Source: an uncultured Myxococcales bacterium
Lineage (GTDB): Bacteria > Myxococcota > Myxococcia > Myxococcales > Myxococcaceae
Direction of reading: 5' to 3'
NCBI GenBank assembly: GCA_937980205.1
Contig: CALJKW010000052.1
Location: 1-64,000 of the forward strand
Length of the DNA stretch: 64,000 nucleotides
In this document: piece after piece, positions 56,012 to 64,000 of the stretch
Position numbering within the stretch: position 1 is the first letter of the stretch
Layout: each line of letters starts with the position of its first letter
Made by a program: the position numbers and the translations under genes
The notes under the pieces: generated by a model
The model's database searches: none
Seen by the model: only the letters and a program-made list of their open reading frames with translations
What the model was told of the DNA's origin: nothing

Positions 56012-57130
56012 TCAGCCGTCGGCGAGCTCGGTGGCTTCCGGCTTCCGCCACTCGACCGGCAGCACCGCCTCGAGCCACTCGGGATCTCTCACGACGTTCC
56101 GCGAAACCCAGACACGCTCGAGTGACGGTCGGGCGTCGACGAGCGCTCTCCACGCCTGCGGCGTCGCCTCGAGGCCCCCGAGGTCGAGCGATCGCAGCTG
56201 CGAGAGCCGCGGCCAGCGGGCGAGCGCCGCCAGCACCTCGTCGCCGGCGTCGCGGCTCGGGCCGGTGCCGAGCAGCGCGAGGTGCTCGAGCTTCCCGAAC
56301 GAGCGGTTGTTCAGCATGCGCCACACCGCCTGAGCGTCGATGCGCTCGTTGCGCCACGGCTCGCGCTGAAGGCGCAGCTCGAGCCAGGTGAGCTCGGGCA
56401 GCACGGCGTCGGCGAGGGCGTCGAGCTGCCACAGCCCGACGGACATGAGGCCCAGGCACAGCGTGCGCAGGTGTGGCGCCTGCACGTGGCCGAGCTCGGT
56501 CTCGAGGCCCTGCGCGACGACGAGGTGCTCGAGCCGCGGCGCCAGCTTCCACAGGCGCGACAGGCCGGTGAACGACACCTCGGCCTCGTGCATCACGCCC
56601 TTGAGCGCGTGCGACAGCCGCGCGCGGCCCGAGGCCTCGTCGAGCGGCTCGGTCATCATCCACCGGTCGAACTCGACGGTGCGCAGCCACGGCCGCGGCT
56701 GCGAGGTCAGCGCCTCGAGCGTGCTCGTCTGCGAGCCCCAGCAGCCGTGGTTGCCCTCGGCGCTGAGCAGCGTGTCGACGGTGAAGCGTCGCAGCCGCGC
56801 GGTCATCGGGTCGCGGAGGATGGGCAGCTCGGGCTCTGCGGTGTAGCCCTCGGGGCTGCCCAGGCCCGAGAGCGCCTGGCCCTCGTGCATCACCAGCGCG
56901 TCGATGAAGCCGTCGCGCAGCTCGAGCGAGAACCACGCCTGGCAGCCGAGCGTCCACTCGGGGTGCTGCGTGAGCAGCGCGTCGAGCGCGGCGCGCACCT
57001 CGGGCGTGCGGGGCTGGCGGGAGAGCTGGACGAGCTCTCCGCGCGGGTCGCCGGCCTGGAGCAGCTCGTCACCCCAGACCTGGAACACCGCCGAGCCGGG
57101 CGGCTCGTGGATGAGCCGATCCTGCAGCAC
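56012..57130 (-). CDS. TIGR02996-type leucine-rich-repeat companion protein
   Basis: 372 aa. The N-terminal segment FQVWGDELLQAGDPRGELVQLS is the TIGR02996 repeat-companion domain (Y-A-D-x-L-x-x-x-G-D-P-R-G-E-[FL]-[IV]-x-L). Residues 110-350 contain LRR-like units (LWKLAPRLEHLVVAQ, APHLRTLCLGLMSVGLWQLDALADAVLPELTWLELRL, LSQLRSLDLGGLEATPQAWRAL). No signal peptide. Typical of myxobacteria and planctomycetes; a protein-interaction role is likely. Confidence 0.85.
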   Translation of the reverse strand: MLQDRLIHEPPGSAVFQVWGDELLQAGDPRGELVQLSRQPRTPEVRAALDALLTQHPEWTLGCQAWFSLELRDGFIDALVMHEGQALSGLGSPEGYTAEPELPILRDPMTARLRRFTVDTLLSAEGNHGCWGSQTSTLEALTSQPRPWLRTVEFDRWMMTEPLDEASGRARLSHALKGVMHEAEVSFTGLSRLWKLAPRLEHLVVAQGLETELGHVQAPHLRTLCLGLMSVGLWQLDALADAVLPELTWLELRLQREPWRNERIDAQAVWRMLNNRSFGKLEHLALLGTGPSRDAGDEVLAALARWPRLSQLRSLDLGGLEATPQAWRALVDARPSLERVWVSRNVVRDPEWLEAVLPVEWRKPEATELADG

Positions 57131-57136
57131 TGGGGG

Positions 57137-57877
57137 TCAGAAGATGTCGCAGGGGGTGCCCAGCTGCTGGCCTTCGTAGACCCCGAGGTCCGTGTAGATG
57201 AGGACGTGGTTGTCGTCGACCGGCACGCGGGTGAGCTTCGCCTCGGCCTTGCCGGCGACCCACTTGAGCTCGTCGTTGTTCGCGATGAGGCGAAGCTCTC
57301 CGGACTTGGTGGAGAAGATGTCGCCCACCGAGTCGCTGACGATGTTCGTCATCTGCTGGGCTTTGAGCTTCCCGCGCTGGCCGATGTAGAGCTTGAGGTC
57401 CTTCTTGCCCGGCACGTCGCGCTGCATGTCGACGAAGTAGTAGGTGCCCTTGTCGTCGCGCGCGAGCAGGTAGGGCAGGCGCTGCCACTTCGGCCCGAAG
57501 AACGTCGCGCCGTCGACGAGCGCCTTCGCCTCTTCGGGCTTGAGCTGCTGGAGCTCGGTCTTGCGGTCGGAGCACTCGATGCGCAGCACGCCCTCGCGGA
57601 ACTCGATGGAGGAGCGGCCGTGGTCCGAGCGCGGCTCCCAGAGCGAGATGCCCCAGTTGTCGCGGTCGCCGCCTCCTCCGGGGGAGCGCAGCTTGTAGAA
57701 GGTCTTGCCGTCGCCCCAGTACGCGGCCTCGGGCAGCGCGCGGGTCGCGTCGGGGCTGAGCACGACGTAGTGCTTCTTGCCGTCGGTGTAGACGCGCATC
57801 GCAGCCTTCTTGTCGCCGACTTCGAGCTTCTCGGGTTCCGCGGCCAGCACGGCGGCCGTCACGAGGAGGGAGATCAT
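57137..57877 (-). CDS. Secreted hypothetical protein, 246 aa
   Basis: Signal peptide MISLLVTAAVLAA. Mature part beta-rich with repeated K-x-x-x-Y-x-V pattern (DGKKHYVVLSPDA, DDKGTYYFVDMQR, NHVLIYTDLG) and ending GTPCDIF. It shares style, not clear homology, with the secreted protein at 28536. A self-complementary ACTATAGT (57886-57893) lies upstream and may serve this gene, the divergent one, or both. Confidence 0.75.
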   Translation of the reverse strand: MISLLVTAAVLAAEPEKLEVGDKKAAMRVYTDGKKHYVVLSPDATRALPEAAYWGDGKTFYKLRSPGGGGDRDNWGISLWEPRSDHGRSSIEFREGVLRIECSDRKTELQQLKPEEAKALVDGATFFGPKWQRLPYLLARDDKGTYYFVDMQRDVPGKKDLKLYIGQRGKLKAQQMTNIVSDSVGDIFSTKSGELRLIANNDELKWVAGKAEAKLTRVPVDDNHVLIYTDLGVYEGQQLGTPCDIF

Positions 57878-57887
57878 GGTTCGGCAC

Positions 57888-57902
57888 TATAGTCGTGCCC
57901 CG
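57888..57902 (+). promoter_or_regulatory. TATAG box 10 nt before GTG start
   Basis: TATAG at 57888-57892 is ten bases from GTG 57903, identical in spacing to the 3124 gene, which supports GTG 57903 over ATG 57876 as the start. Confidence 0.4.
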
Positions 57903-59858
57903 GTGGGCCGCCTCGTCCGCACTGCAGTTGTCCTGCTGGCCGCGCTCACCTGCCGCAGCGCCGCCGTCGACGAGGACCTGCGCATCAACGTGCAGCCGCG
58001 CGTGCTGCCCGACGACGGCCGCCGCGCGCGCGTCATCATCGGCGCGAACGACGCCTATGGAGACCCCGGCGTCGGCAACGTCAACGTCCGCTCGAGCGCC
58101 GGCTCGCTGCGCGAAGGCATCTCGCTCGTGCTCGGCGCCGACGGCTCGGCCGAGACGGTGTTCACCTGCCAGGCGAAGGAGGACCCCGACTGTCATGATC
58201 AGGTCGAGATCACCGCCGAGTGGACCTCGCCGAGCGGCGTGCGGTTCTCGAAGTCGGTGACGCTGATGATTCAGACGACCGACGCGTTCGTGTCTGCCTG
58301 CGCGTTCGAGAATCGGCGCGTGTTGAAGCTGCTCACGGGCAGCCCACCCGCAGTGCAGCTCGCGGTCCTCGACACGAACCCCGAGGTCGCGCGCACGGGC
58401 TTCGGAGTGTCGCTGTGGGACTCGACCTCCGGAGTCGGCGCGCTGGCGCTCTCGCTGCCGTCGCGCGGGGCGACCGCGAGCGACGAAGAGGCGGTCGTGC
58501 GCGGGCTCGTCGGCGGGGCGGGCGGCGTGGAGAACCCGCTGGTGCAGACGCTGACCACGTGGGACGGGCACCCCGCGGCGCGCAGCACGTTCGCGCTGTC
58601 GACGGGCGTGGACTTGAAGACGGCGCTGGAGCGGATCTCGATGGCGCTCGGCGCCGGCGCGACGGGCCTGCAAGGGTCCGCGAACGTGGTCGGGCCGTTC
58701 AGGGTCGAGCTCATCGCCGTGCACCACGAGGCGCGCATCTCGTCGGTGGTGATCGCGCTGCACGCCGCGGCCGGCTTCACCGAGGCGGCCGGGTTCGACC
58801 TCGAAGACGTGGCGGGTGGGTCGGCGGTCGCGCAGGCGGTGGATGCTCCGGTGGACCACTGTGAGATCTTCACCGTCGAGGGCACGAAGAAGGTCGACTT
58901 CCTCTGGGTGGTCGACGACTCGTGCTCGATGGAGAGCTCGCAGCAGGCCGTCGCGTCGGTCGGACTTCAGGCGAGCCAGAAGATTCAGGCCGCGCAGCTC
59001 GACTTCCGCGTCGCCGGAGTGAGCACCGGCTGGTACCCGCCGTTCTACTTCGGCTCGTACCGCCCGTGGACGGGGAACCTGACGCAGATGTTGTCCTGGT
59101 TCCGCGGCCCGGGAGCGTTCGGCACCAGCGGCACCGGCCTCGAGCGAGGCTTCGACGCGCTGGCGACGTTCATGGACGGAGGCTCGGCGGCGACGGAGTT
59201 CCGCCCCGACTCCGAGGTGCACATCATCTTCCTGTCGGACACGAGGGACCAGTCGGAGCTGGATGCGTTCGGGATGAAGGCGCTGCTCGACGCGCGCTTT
59301 CCGAAGCAGCGGGTCATCGTGAGCGGAATCGTGTGCCCCGAGGGGAGGTCGTGCGGCGACGAGCCCGAGGACTTCGTCGGCGACTACCACACGCTCGTCC
59401 GCGAGACGGGCGGCGTGCTGGGCAGCATCGACGTGTTCAACCCGGTGATGGTGACTCCGGCGCTGCAGGCGCAGCAGGTGGAGACGATGAATCGCATCAT
59501 CGGCAGCGTGGTGACGGGCGCGGGGTACCAGCTCAAGCACAAGCCCATCACCGCGTCGGTGCGCGTGGCCGCTTCGGCGGTGCGCGACCCGCGCTGCGAC
59601 AACCGCGACATCCCGCGGAGCACCGAGCACGGCTGGGACCTCGACCCCACGAGCGGGCGCATCGCGTTCTACGGAAACTGCGCGCCGGTGCTCGGCGGCA
59701 CGATGGTGATTTCGTACAAGTCGTGGGCGCGGTACGGGACGCAGATCGTGGAGACGACGAAGCCGAAGTACGCGGTCGCCATCTCCGACGGCGGCGCCGC
59801 GGTGGTCGACGCCGGTGCCGGAGACGCCGGCGCTCCCGACGCGGGCGACGGAGGATGA
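57903..59858 (+). CDS. von Willebrand factor A-like lipoprotein
   Basis: 651 aa from GTG 57903 (VGRLVRTAVVLLAALTC signal; ATG 57876 would add nine residues and place the TATAG box inside the gene). A beta-rich N-terminal half is followed at about residue 325 by FLWVVDDSCSM, a MIDAS D-x-S-x-S motif, then QQAVASVGLQASQKI and VHIIFLSDTRDQSE as further vWA elements. Myxobacterial surface proteins with vWA (for example the gliding proteins CglB and CglD) share this plan, but homology is not shown. The tail is an Ala/Asp/Gly repeat (VDAGAGDAGAPDAGDGG). Stop overlaps the next ATG. Confidence 0.8.
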   Translation: MGRLVRTAVVLLAALTCRSAAVDEDLRINVQPRVLPDDGRRARVIIGANDAYGDPGVGNVNVRSSAGSLREGISLVLGADGSAETVFTCQAKEDPDCHDQVEITAEWTSPSGVRFSKSVTLMIQTTDAFVSACAFENRRVLKLLTGSPPAVQLAVLDTNPEVARTGFGVSLWDSTSGVGALALSLPSRGATASDEEAVVRGLVGGAGGVENPLVQTLTTWDGHPAARSTFALSTGVDLKTALERISMALGAGATGLQGSANVVGPFRVELIAVHHEARISSVVIALHAAAGFTEAAGFDLEDVAGGSAVAQAVDAPVDHCEIFTVEGTKKVDFLWVVDDSCSMESSQQAVASVGLQASQKIQAAQLDFRVAGVSTGWYPPFYFGSYRPWTGNLTQMLSWFRGPGAFGTSGTGLERGFDALATFMDGGSAATEFRPDSEVHIIFLSDTRDQSELDAFGMKALLDARFPKQRVIVSGIVCPEGRSCGDEPEDFVGDYHTLVRETGGVLGSIDVFNPVMVTPALQAQQVETMNRIIGSVVTGAGYQLKHKPITASVRVAASAVRDPRCDNRDIPRSTEHGWDLDPTSGRIAFYGNCAPVLGGTMVISYKSWARYGTQIVETTKPKYAVAISDGGAAVVDAGAGDAGAPDAGDGG

Positions 59859-60259
59859 CGCGTGCGTTGTGCCTCGCGCTCGCGCTCGCGCAGGCCGAGC
59901 CGCAGCTGACCCCGTCGCCGGACTTCGAGCGCCGGGTCGTGGAGCTGGAGAAGCTGCGCTCGCGGGCGTTGGGCCTGCGGCTCGGCGCCGGCGTCGGCTA
60001 CGCGCTGGCGTTCGGCTGCATCGCGTGGGTGCTCGCGGAGCTGATCGCGGGCGAGCTGTCGAAGAACGCGGGGCCGCTGAGCGGGCGGCGCTACACCACG
60101 GTGGTGCCGCCGCTGCCGCTGCTCATCGGCGCCGTCGTGCTCGGCATCACGTCGGTCGGGCTGCACCTCGGCTCGCGGTCCGCGGCCGCCGAGGCGGCGG
60201 ATGAAGAGGCCGACCTCGAGCGCTATGGACGCCGCGAGGCGGACAGCTCAGCGGAGTGA
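59855..60259 (+). CDS. Small membrane protein, two transmembrane helices
   Basis: 134 aa starting in the ATGA overlap with the vWA gene. MTRALCLALALAQAEP is a possible signal; hydrophobic helices at about 45-66 (GVGYALAFGCIAWVLAELIAG) and 87-106 (LPLLIGAVVLGITSVGLHLG). The C-terminal tail is acidic. Unknown function; probably linked to the vWA lipoprotein. Confidence 0.72.
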   Translation: MTRALCLALALAQAEPQLTPSPDFERRVVELEKLRSRALGLRLGAGVGYALAFGCIAWVLAELIAGELSKNAGPLSGRRYTTVVPPLPLLIGAVVLGITSVGLHLGSRSAAAEAADEEADLERYGRREADSSAE

Positions 60260-60281
60260 TGTCGCGCCGGCTCCCGGAGAC

Positions 60282-61286
60282 TCAGCCCCGCGTCTTCTTC
60301 ACGAGCGCATCGAAGCGCGCGATGGCCTCGCGCCGCGTCGAGCTCCCCAGCTTGCGCATGGCGCGGTGCATGAGCACGCGCACGGTCGAGTGCGAGAGCC
60401 CGAGCTCGTAGGCGATGACCTTGTTCGAGTGGCCGAGGTGCGCCTGCGTGAGCACCTGGTGCTCGCGCTCGCTCAGGTCTCTCTGCGGCCCGCGCGTCGG
60501 CGGCGAGTTCTCGACGGCCACCACGAAGTGCTTGCCGTCGGTGTCGAAGTCGTCGACCAGCGACCAGCGCGACGTGACGAGCGGCCGCCAGCGCCGCGTC
60601 GCGTGCTCCTCGTCACGCCGCAGCTTCGAGCGCGCCTCGTCGAACGCGAGCGCCGCCCGCCGCAGCTCGTCGCGCGCGCCGGCGGCGGCGTCGTCCTTCC
60701 CCGCATCGAGCAGCTGGCCCCTCGGCGACAGCACCGCCGCCGCGGCCGGCTTCTTCGCGCCCGCCTGGCGCCGCATGCGAAACGCCGCGGTGAGGTGCGC
60801 CGCGAAGCGCGTGAACAGCGCGTGGCGCTCGGGGCTCAGCGACCCGACCTTCGGCAGCGGCGCGCCGAGCCAGAGCCCCTTGCCGGTCGCGTCGAGCGCG
60901 TTCACGGCGAACGCGTCTTTGGACCCGCCGATGTGCCGGAAGGCGGGCAGCACCCTGCGCATGCCGGGGACGGCGCTCGCGAGCCCGACGCTGAGGTGGC
61001 TCCACGCGGCGAAGCCGGTCGGGCGATCGAGCCTGCCCTCGTCGGCGCCGGAGGCCGTGACCTCCGCGTAGAACGGCGGCAGCCACTCGGGGTTGAAGCG
61101 CTTCGACACGGCGAAGTGGTCGATGACGGGCTTCGAGGGGACCTTCGCGTCGTAGGTATACGACATGACCCCGAGCCCGCGGTCGAGCAGCGGAGCGGCG
61201 GTCTCGGCGAGGTTCTGCACGTAGGCACCGGGCTCGAGATCGAACCGGTACGCCGCGGCGAGGCAATCGAGGAGGGGCGTCTTCAA
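60282..61286 (-). CDS. LuxR-type transcriptional regulator
   Basis: 334 aa. The C-terminal 65 residues (DLSEREHQVLTQAHLGHSNKVIAYELGLSHSTVRVLMHRAMRKLG) are a GerE/LuxR HTH with the canonical L-[ST]-x-R-E-x-x-V-L, G-x-S-N-K-x-I-A-x-x-L-x-[IL]-S-x-x-T-V-R-x-x-x-x-x-x-x-x-K-L-G pattern. The N-terminal 200 residues are a soluble sensing domain with no clear family match. No receiver Asp, so not a typical response regulator. Confidence 0.88.
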   Translation of the reverse strand: MKTPLLDCLAAAYRFDLEPGAYVQNLAETAAPLLDRGLGVMSYTYDAKVPSKPVIDHFAVSKRFNPEWLPPFYAEVTASGADEGRLDRPTGFAAWSHLSVGLASAVPGMRRVLPAFRHIGGSKDAFAVNALDATGKGLWLGAPLPKVGSLSPERHALFTRFAAHLTAAFRMRRQAGAKKPAAAAVLSPRGQLLDAGKDDAAAGARDELRRAALAFDEARSKLRRDEEHATRRWRPLVTSRWSLVDDFDTDGKHFVVAVENSPPTRGPQRDLSEREHQVLTQAHLGHSNKVIAYELGLSHSTVRVLMHRAMRKLGSSTRREAIARFDALVKKTRG

Positions 61287-61353
61287 GCGCCGCGCAGTTT
61301 ACGTAAGCCCCGTCGCGCTGGCCTCGTTTCCTCGCAGCCGTCACCCTCGCTGC

Positions 61354-62805
61354 ATGCACAGGTTCGTTCTCGCGCTGGCGTTGGTCCTCGTGGCGTGCTC
61401 CGGCTCCGGAGGTGGGGGAGGCACCGCAGGCGGCGGCGGAGGAGGCGGGGGCGGCGACGCCACCGGAGGCGCCGGCGGCGGCGTCGGCGCAGGGGGCTTT
61501 GGCGGTGCGGGCGGCAGCGGCGGCTCCGGCGGCGCTGCGGGGGGCGCCGGCGGCGGCGCAGGCGGCAGCGGTGGGCAGGCCGGCATCGCCACGTTCCTGC
61601 GCGTCGGCCTGCAGTCGAAGCTGTTCGCCGCGGGTCCCGACGGCGACATCCACGTCTTGTTCAACGAGGGCTACGCCGAGCGCATCATCTACGGCCGGTG
61701 CAGCAGCAGCTGCGCGAACCCGGCGTCGTGGGGGCTCGTGCAGCTCTTGAGCGCGCCGGAGATCGGCGCCTCGGTGGTCGGGGTGAACGGCCTCGAGGTC
61801 GACGCCGCCGGCACGGTGCACGCGGTCGTCAGCGGCGTCACGCCCGCGGGGAGCTCCAACGTCGACCCGGTCGTGTACCTCACGTGCGCGAGCAACTGCG
61901 GCGTGGCCGCGAGCTGGTCTGGCGCTCACCTCGGCGCCCTGCTGCGAAATGGAGCGACGGGCGTCGAGAGCGGCCTCACCGTCGCGCCGAACGGCACCAT
62001 CGGCGTCGTGGGCCGCGGCGACGTGGACAACTACGACGCGTACTACGCGACGTGCAGCTCGAACTGCGCGCAGGCGACGAGCTGGTCGGCGGGCGCCATC
62101 TTGAGGGGCACCATCTCCTTCCTCCGGCTCGACGGCGCCGGCGTCTCGCACGTCATGTTCGCGCAGGGGCGCACGAGCGCCGGCGACAACCTCCTCTATT
62201 ACGGGCGCTGCGCGAGCAACTGCTCGGCGCGGGCGAGCTGGCAGCTGACGACGGTCGGCTTCGTCACCGCGCACGGCCACTACCAGGCGGGCTTCACCGT
62301 CACGCCGAGCGGCCGCGTCTTCCTCGCGTACAACCAGGGCGCGGCGCACCTCGGCACGGCCGACAACGGCAAGCTCTTCGTCAACACCTGCACCGGCACG
62401 AGCTGCCTCGATCTCGGCATGTGGACGTCGTTCGTGCTCTCGAACGACGAGCGGGAGGACGAGGCGTGGCTCGCGAACGCCGGCGAGGCCGTCGGGCTCG
62501 CGAGCACGACGACCACCGAGCTGCACGCGCGCGCCTGCGACGGCAACTGCCAGAGCGCTGCGAACTGGAGCGGCGCGACGGTCGTCGACGACTTCCAGGC
62601 CATCGCCCAGACTGTCCCTCCCGCCGCGAACAGCAGCTGCCCGAACACCGCCACGTCGGCGTTCTGGTACCCGAGCTACCCGCGCGGCGCCTTCGGAGCG
62701 AAGGGCGCCGTCATCGGCCACTCGCCCCACGCGCTCGTGAGGTGCCCGGGCTCGACCACCTCGACGCGCATGCCGGAGATCGGCCGCTTCTTCGCGACGT
62801 TCTGA
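61354..62805 (+). CDS. Lipoprotein with Gly-rich stalk and repeated C-x3-C-x4-SW blades
   Basis: 483 aa. Lipobox VLVAC; residues 18-85 almost pure Gly/Ser/Ala. The remainder holds six repeats of [VI/L]-[YF]-x-x-C-x-[SG]-[NS/T]-C-x-x-x-x-SW-x-x, spaced about 55-60 residues, with intervening G-x-V/L-x-V beta-strands, as in a beta-propeller or related blade fold where each blade has one disulfide. Secreted surface protein; ligand unknown. Confidence 0.82.
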   Translation: MHRFVLALALVLVACSGSGGGGGTAGGGGGGGGGDATGGAGGGVGAGGFGGAGGSGGSGGAAGGAGGGAGGSGGQAGIATFLRVGLQSKLFAAGPDGDIHVLFNEGYAERIIYGRCSSSCANPASWGLVQLLSAPEIGASVVGVNGLEVDAAGTVHAVVSGVTPAGSSNVDPVVYLTCASNCGVAASWSGAHLGALLRNGATGVESGLTVAPNGTIGVVGRGDVDNYDAYYATCSSNCAQATSWSAGAILRGTISFLRLDGAGVSHVMFAQGRTSAGDNLLYYGRCASNCSARASWQLTTVGFVTAHGHYQAGFTVTPSGRVFLAYNQGAAHLGTADNGKLFVNTCTGTSCLDLGMWTSFVLSNDEREDEAWLANAGEAVGLASTTTTELHARACDGNCQSAANWSGATVVDDFQAIAQTVPPAANSSCPNTATSAFWYPSYPRGAFGAKGAVIGHSPHALVRCPGSTTSTRMPEIGRFFATF

Positions 62806-62864
62806 AAGACGCACGTAAACGCTGTAAGCCCGAACGGCGTTGTCCCGGAGCGGACGCGGCGCTG

Positions 62865-64000
62865 ATGCTCGCGGCCATGTCTGAGCTGACCGGTCGCTGG
62901 GTCCACCTGCTCGCGGTGCCGCTGATCGCGTGCAGCGCGTCGCTCCCCGAGGACGAGGCGGTCGTGCCCGCGCCCACCGACGCCGGCATCGCGCTCGGCG
63001 CGCCGGTGACCGCGACCCTCGGCGCCGCCGGCGGCACGCTCGCGACGACCGACGCCCGGTTCGCGGTGGTCGTGCCTCCGGGAGCGCTCGCGGCCGACAC
63101 CGAGATTGCGATTCAGCCGATCACCAACACCGCGCACGGCGGCCGCGGCCAGGGCTACTCGCTCTCGCCCGACGGGCTCACCTTCGCTCAGCCGGTCGAG
63201 CTCCGCTTCAAGCCGAGCGAAGCGGACCTCGACGGCTCGGCGCTCGAGTTCGCGTCCGTCGCCCGCCAGGACGCCGAGGGCTACTGGGAGGAGCTCGACA
63301 CCACCCGCGACGCCGCGACGGGCACGGTGACGGTCACCACCACGCACTTCAGCCACTACTCGCCGACGCTCAGCCTGTACCTGGTGCCGGCAGCCACCAG
63401 CGTCGAGGTCGAGGCCTTCAAGGCGTTCGAGGTGTGGATCTGCAGCTCCGAATACCGCGACCCCTCCTCGGGGAGGCGGGCGGCGTTCTGCAAGCGCTGG
63501 CAGTCGGCGTCCGCGGCGCGCTCGCTCGGAGACTGGTCGGTGAACGGCGTGGTGGGCGGCAACGCCACCGTCGGCACGGCGACCTACACCGGGCCGGGCG
63601 CCATGTCGTACGAGGCGCCGGCGAAGGTGCCGGCCGACAACCCGGTGAAGGTCTCGGTCTCGGTGCGCAACTACCGCGACAAGCCGGTCGCGCCGCTGGT
63701 GGGTCGCGTGCGCGTCACCGGCAAGGGGCTGCCCTACGACGGCACCGTCACCTGGGAGAACGGGTACTACGGCGCCGGCGACGGCTCGAGGTCGACCGCG
63801 AGGGTGCACCTCGCCGTCGCGCGAACGCTCACCCACTCGGTGGACTACAGCGTCACCGGGTCGGTCGACGTCGACTTCCGCTCGCCCGACTGCGCGCCCG
63901 TCACCTTGACGCTCCCGGTGCTGACCAGCGAGGCCTTCTCCAAGCTCGTGGTGTACGGGCCCGAAGCGATTCGGCCGAGCACGTTCTCGCTGTCGCTCGA
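62865..64000 (+). CDS. ZU5-domain lipoprotein, 3' end outside window
   Basis: Open to the window end with no stop. Start at ATG 62865 or 62877 (MSELTGRWVHLLAVPLIACSAS; lipobox LIAC). Residues 40-110 form a ZU5-like domain (GGTLATTDARFAVVVPPGALAADTEIAIQPI ... GQGYSLSPDGLTFAQPVELRF), common in bacterial surface proteins. The following region is beta-rich with Ig-like features (WSVNGVVGGNATVGTATYTGPG, a Big-type pattern). Likely an envelope or surface protein. Confidence 0.82.
   Translation, partial: MLAAMSELTGRWVHLLAVPLIACSASLPEDEAVVPAPTDAGIALGAPVTATLGAAGGTLATTDARFAVVVPPGALAADTEIAIQPITNTAHGGRGQGYSLSPDGLTFAQPVELRFKPSEADLDGSALEFASVARQDAEGYWEELDTTRDAATGTVTVTTTHFSHYSPTLSLYLVPAATSVEVEAFKAFEVWICSSEYRDPSSGRRAAFCKRWQSASAARSLGDWSVNGVVGGNATVGTATYTGPGAMSYEAPAKVPADNPVKVSVSVRNYRDKPVAPLVGRVRVTGKGLPYDGTVTWENGYYGAGDGSRSTARVHLAVARTLTHSVDYSVTGSVDVDFRSPDCAPVTLTLPVLTSEAFSKLVVYGPEAIRPSTFSLSL

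Noticed and set aside
57876..57902. ATG 57876 as start of the vWA lipoprotein
   Set aside because: It would put the TATAG box inside the gene and add polar residues before the signal peptide; GTG 57903 fits better, though not proven.

Overview
The window is very GC-rich, gene-dense bacterial DNA that looks myxobacterial (Myxococcota, deltaproteobacterial grade). The signs are MYXO-CTERM-type C-terminal tails, a myxobacterial outer-membrane beta-barrel protein, many lipoproteins, a Ser/Thr kinase with a transmembrane tail, an FHA-linked AAA regulator, TIGR02996-type repeat-companion and DUF7151-like modules, and almost all third codon positions being G or C. I saw no rRNA, tRNA, CRISPR array, insertion sequence or phage structural gene. 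This assignment is inference from gene content.

Layout. 1-8.3 kb: end of a GT22-like mannosyltransferase, a HIT protein, a phosphoesterase, and unusual proteins with polar Thr/Pro/Ser-rich N-termini. 8.36-8.95 kb: a RHH antitoxin/ParE-type toxin pair with a readable promoter and palindromic operator. 8.9-13.5 kb (minus strand): a probable RiPP operon with a secreted beta-helix protein, a precursor carrying five PPIQ-x-[KR]-YGLP repeats, a radical SAM/SPASM enzyme and a small protein. 13.6-16.1 kb: KefF/KefB-like potassium efflux pair. 16.1-30.2 kb: cell-envelope genes (collagen-like lipoprotein, beta-barrel protein, TPR protein, membrane ferritin-like protein, TonB/ABC ATPase/kinase operon, PL14-like polysaccharide lyase, SDR).

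30.2-47.6 kb looks like an accessory island, with a truncated DUF488-like fragment on the left and a broken TPR gene on the right. It holds (a) a Septu-like pair: a 1081-aa membrane-anchored SIR2-like plus ABC-type ATPase fusion translationally coupled to an HNH endonuclease; (b) a five-gene plus-strand run in which a thermolysin-like metallopeptidase gene followed by a metallo-beta-lactamase gene occurs twice, the second time with a subtilisin-like protease fused to the metallopeptidase, all preceded by a zinc phospholipase C-like gene; (c) a two-gene minus-strand unit of unknown function and a peptidoglycan-binding enzyme. The protease/MBL run and the membrane-anchored SIR2-ATPase/HNH pair are the best candidates for undescribed defence or conflict systems; the RiPP operon is the best candidate for an undescribed natural product.

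47.6-64 kb returns to core-like content: YjbR/MmcQ protein, a PLD-HhH-PLD nuclease-like protein, zinc-ribbon protein, papain-like peptidase, TonB protein, Cys-rich surface protein with MYXO-CTERM, FHA-AAA-HTH regulator, secreted and von Willebrand A lipoproteins, a LuxR-type regulator, and a ZU5-domain lipoprotein cut off by the window end. Functions are read from motifs only; no searches were run.
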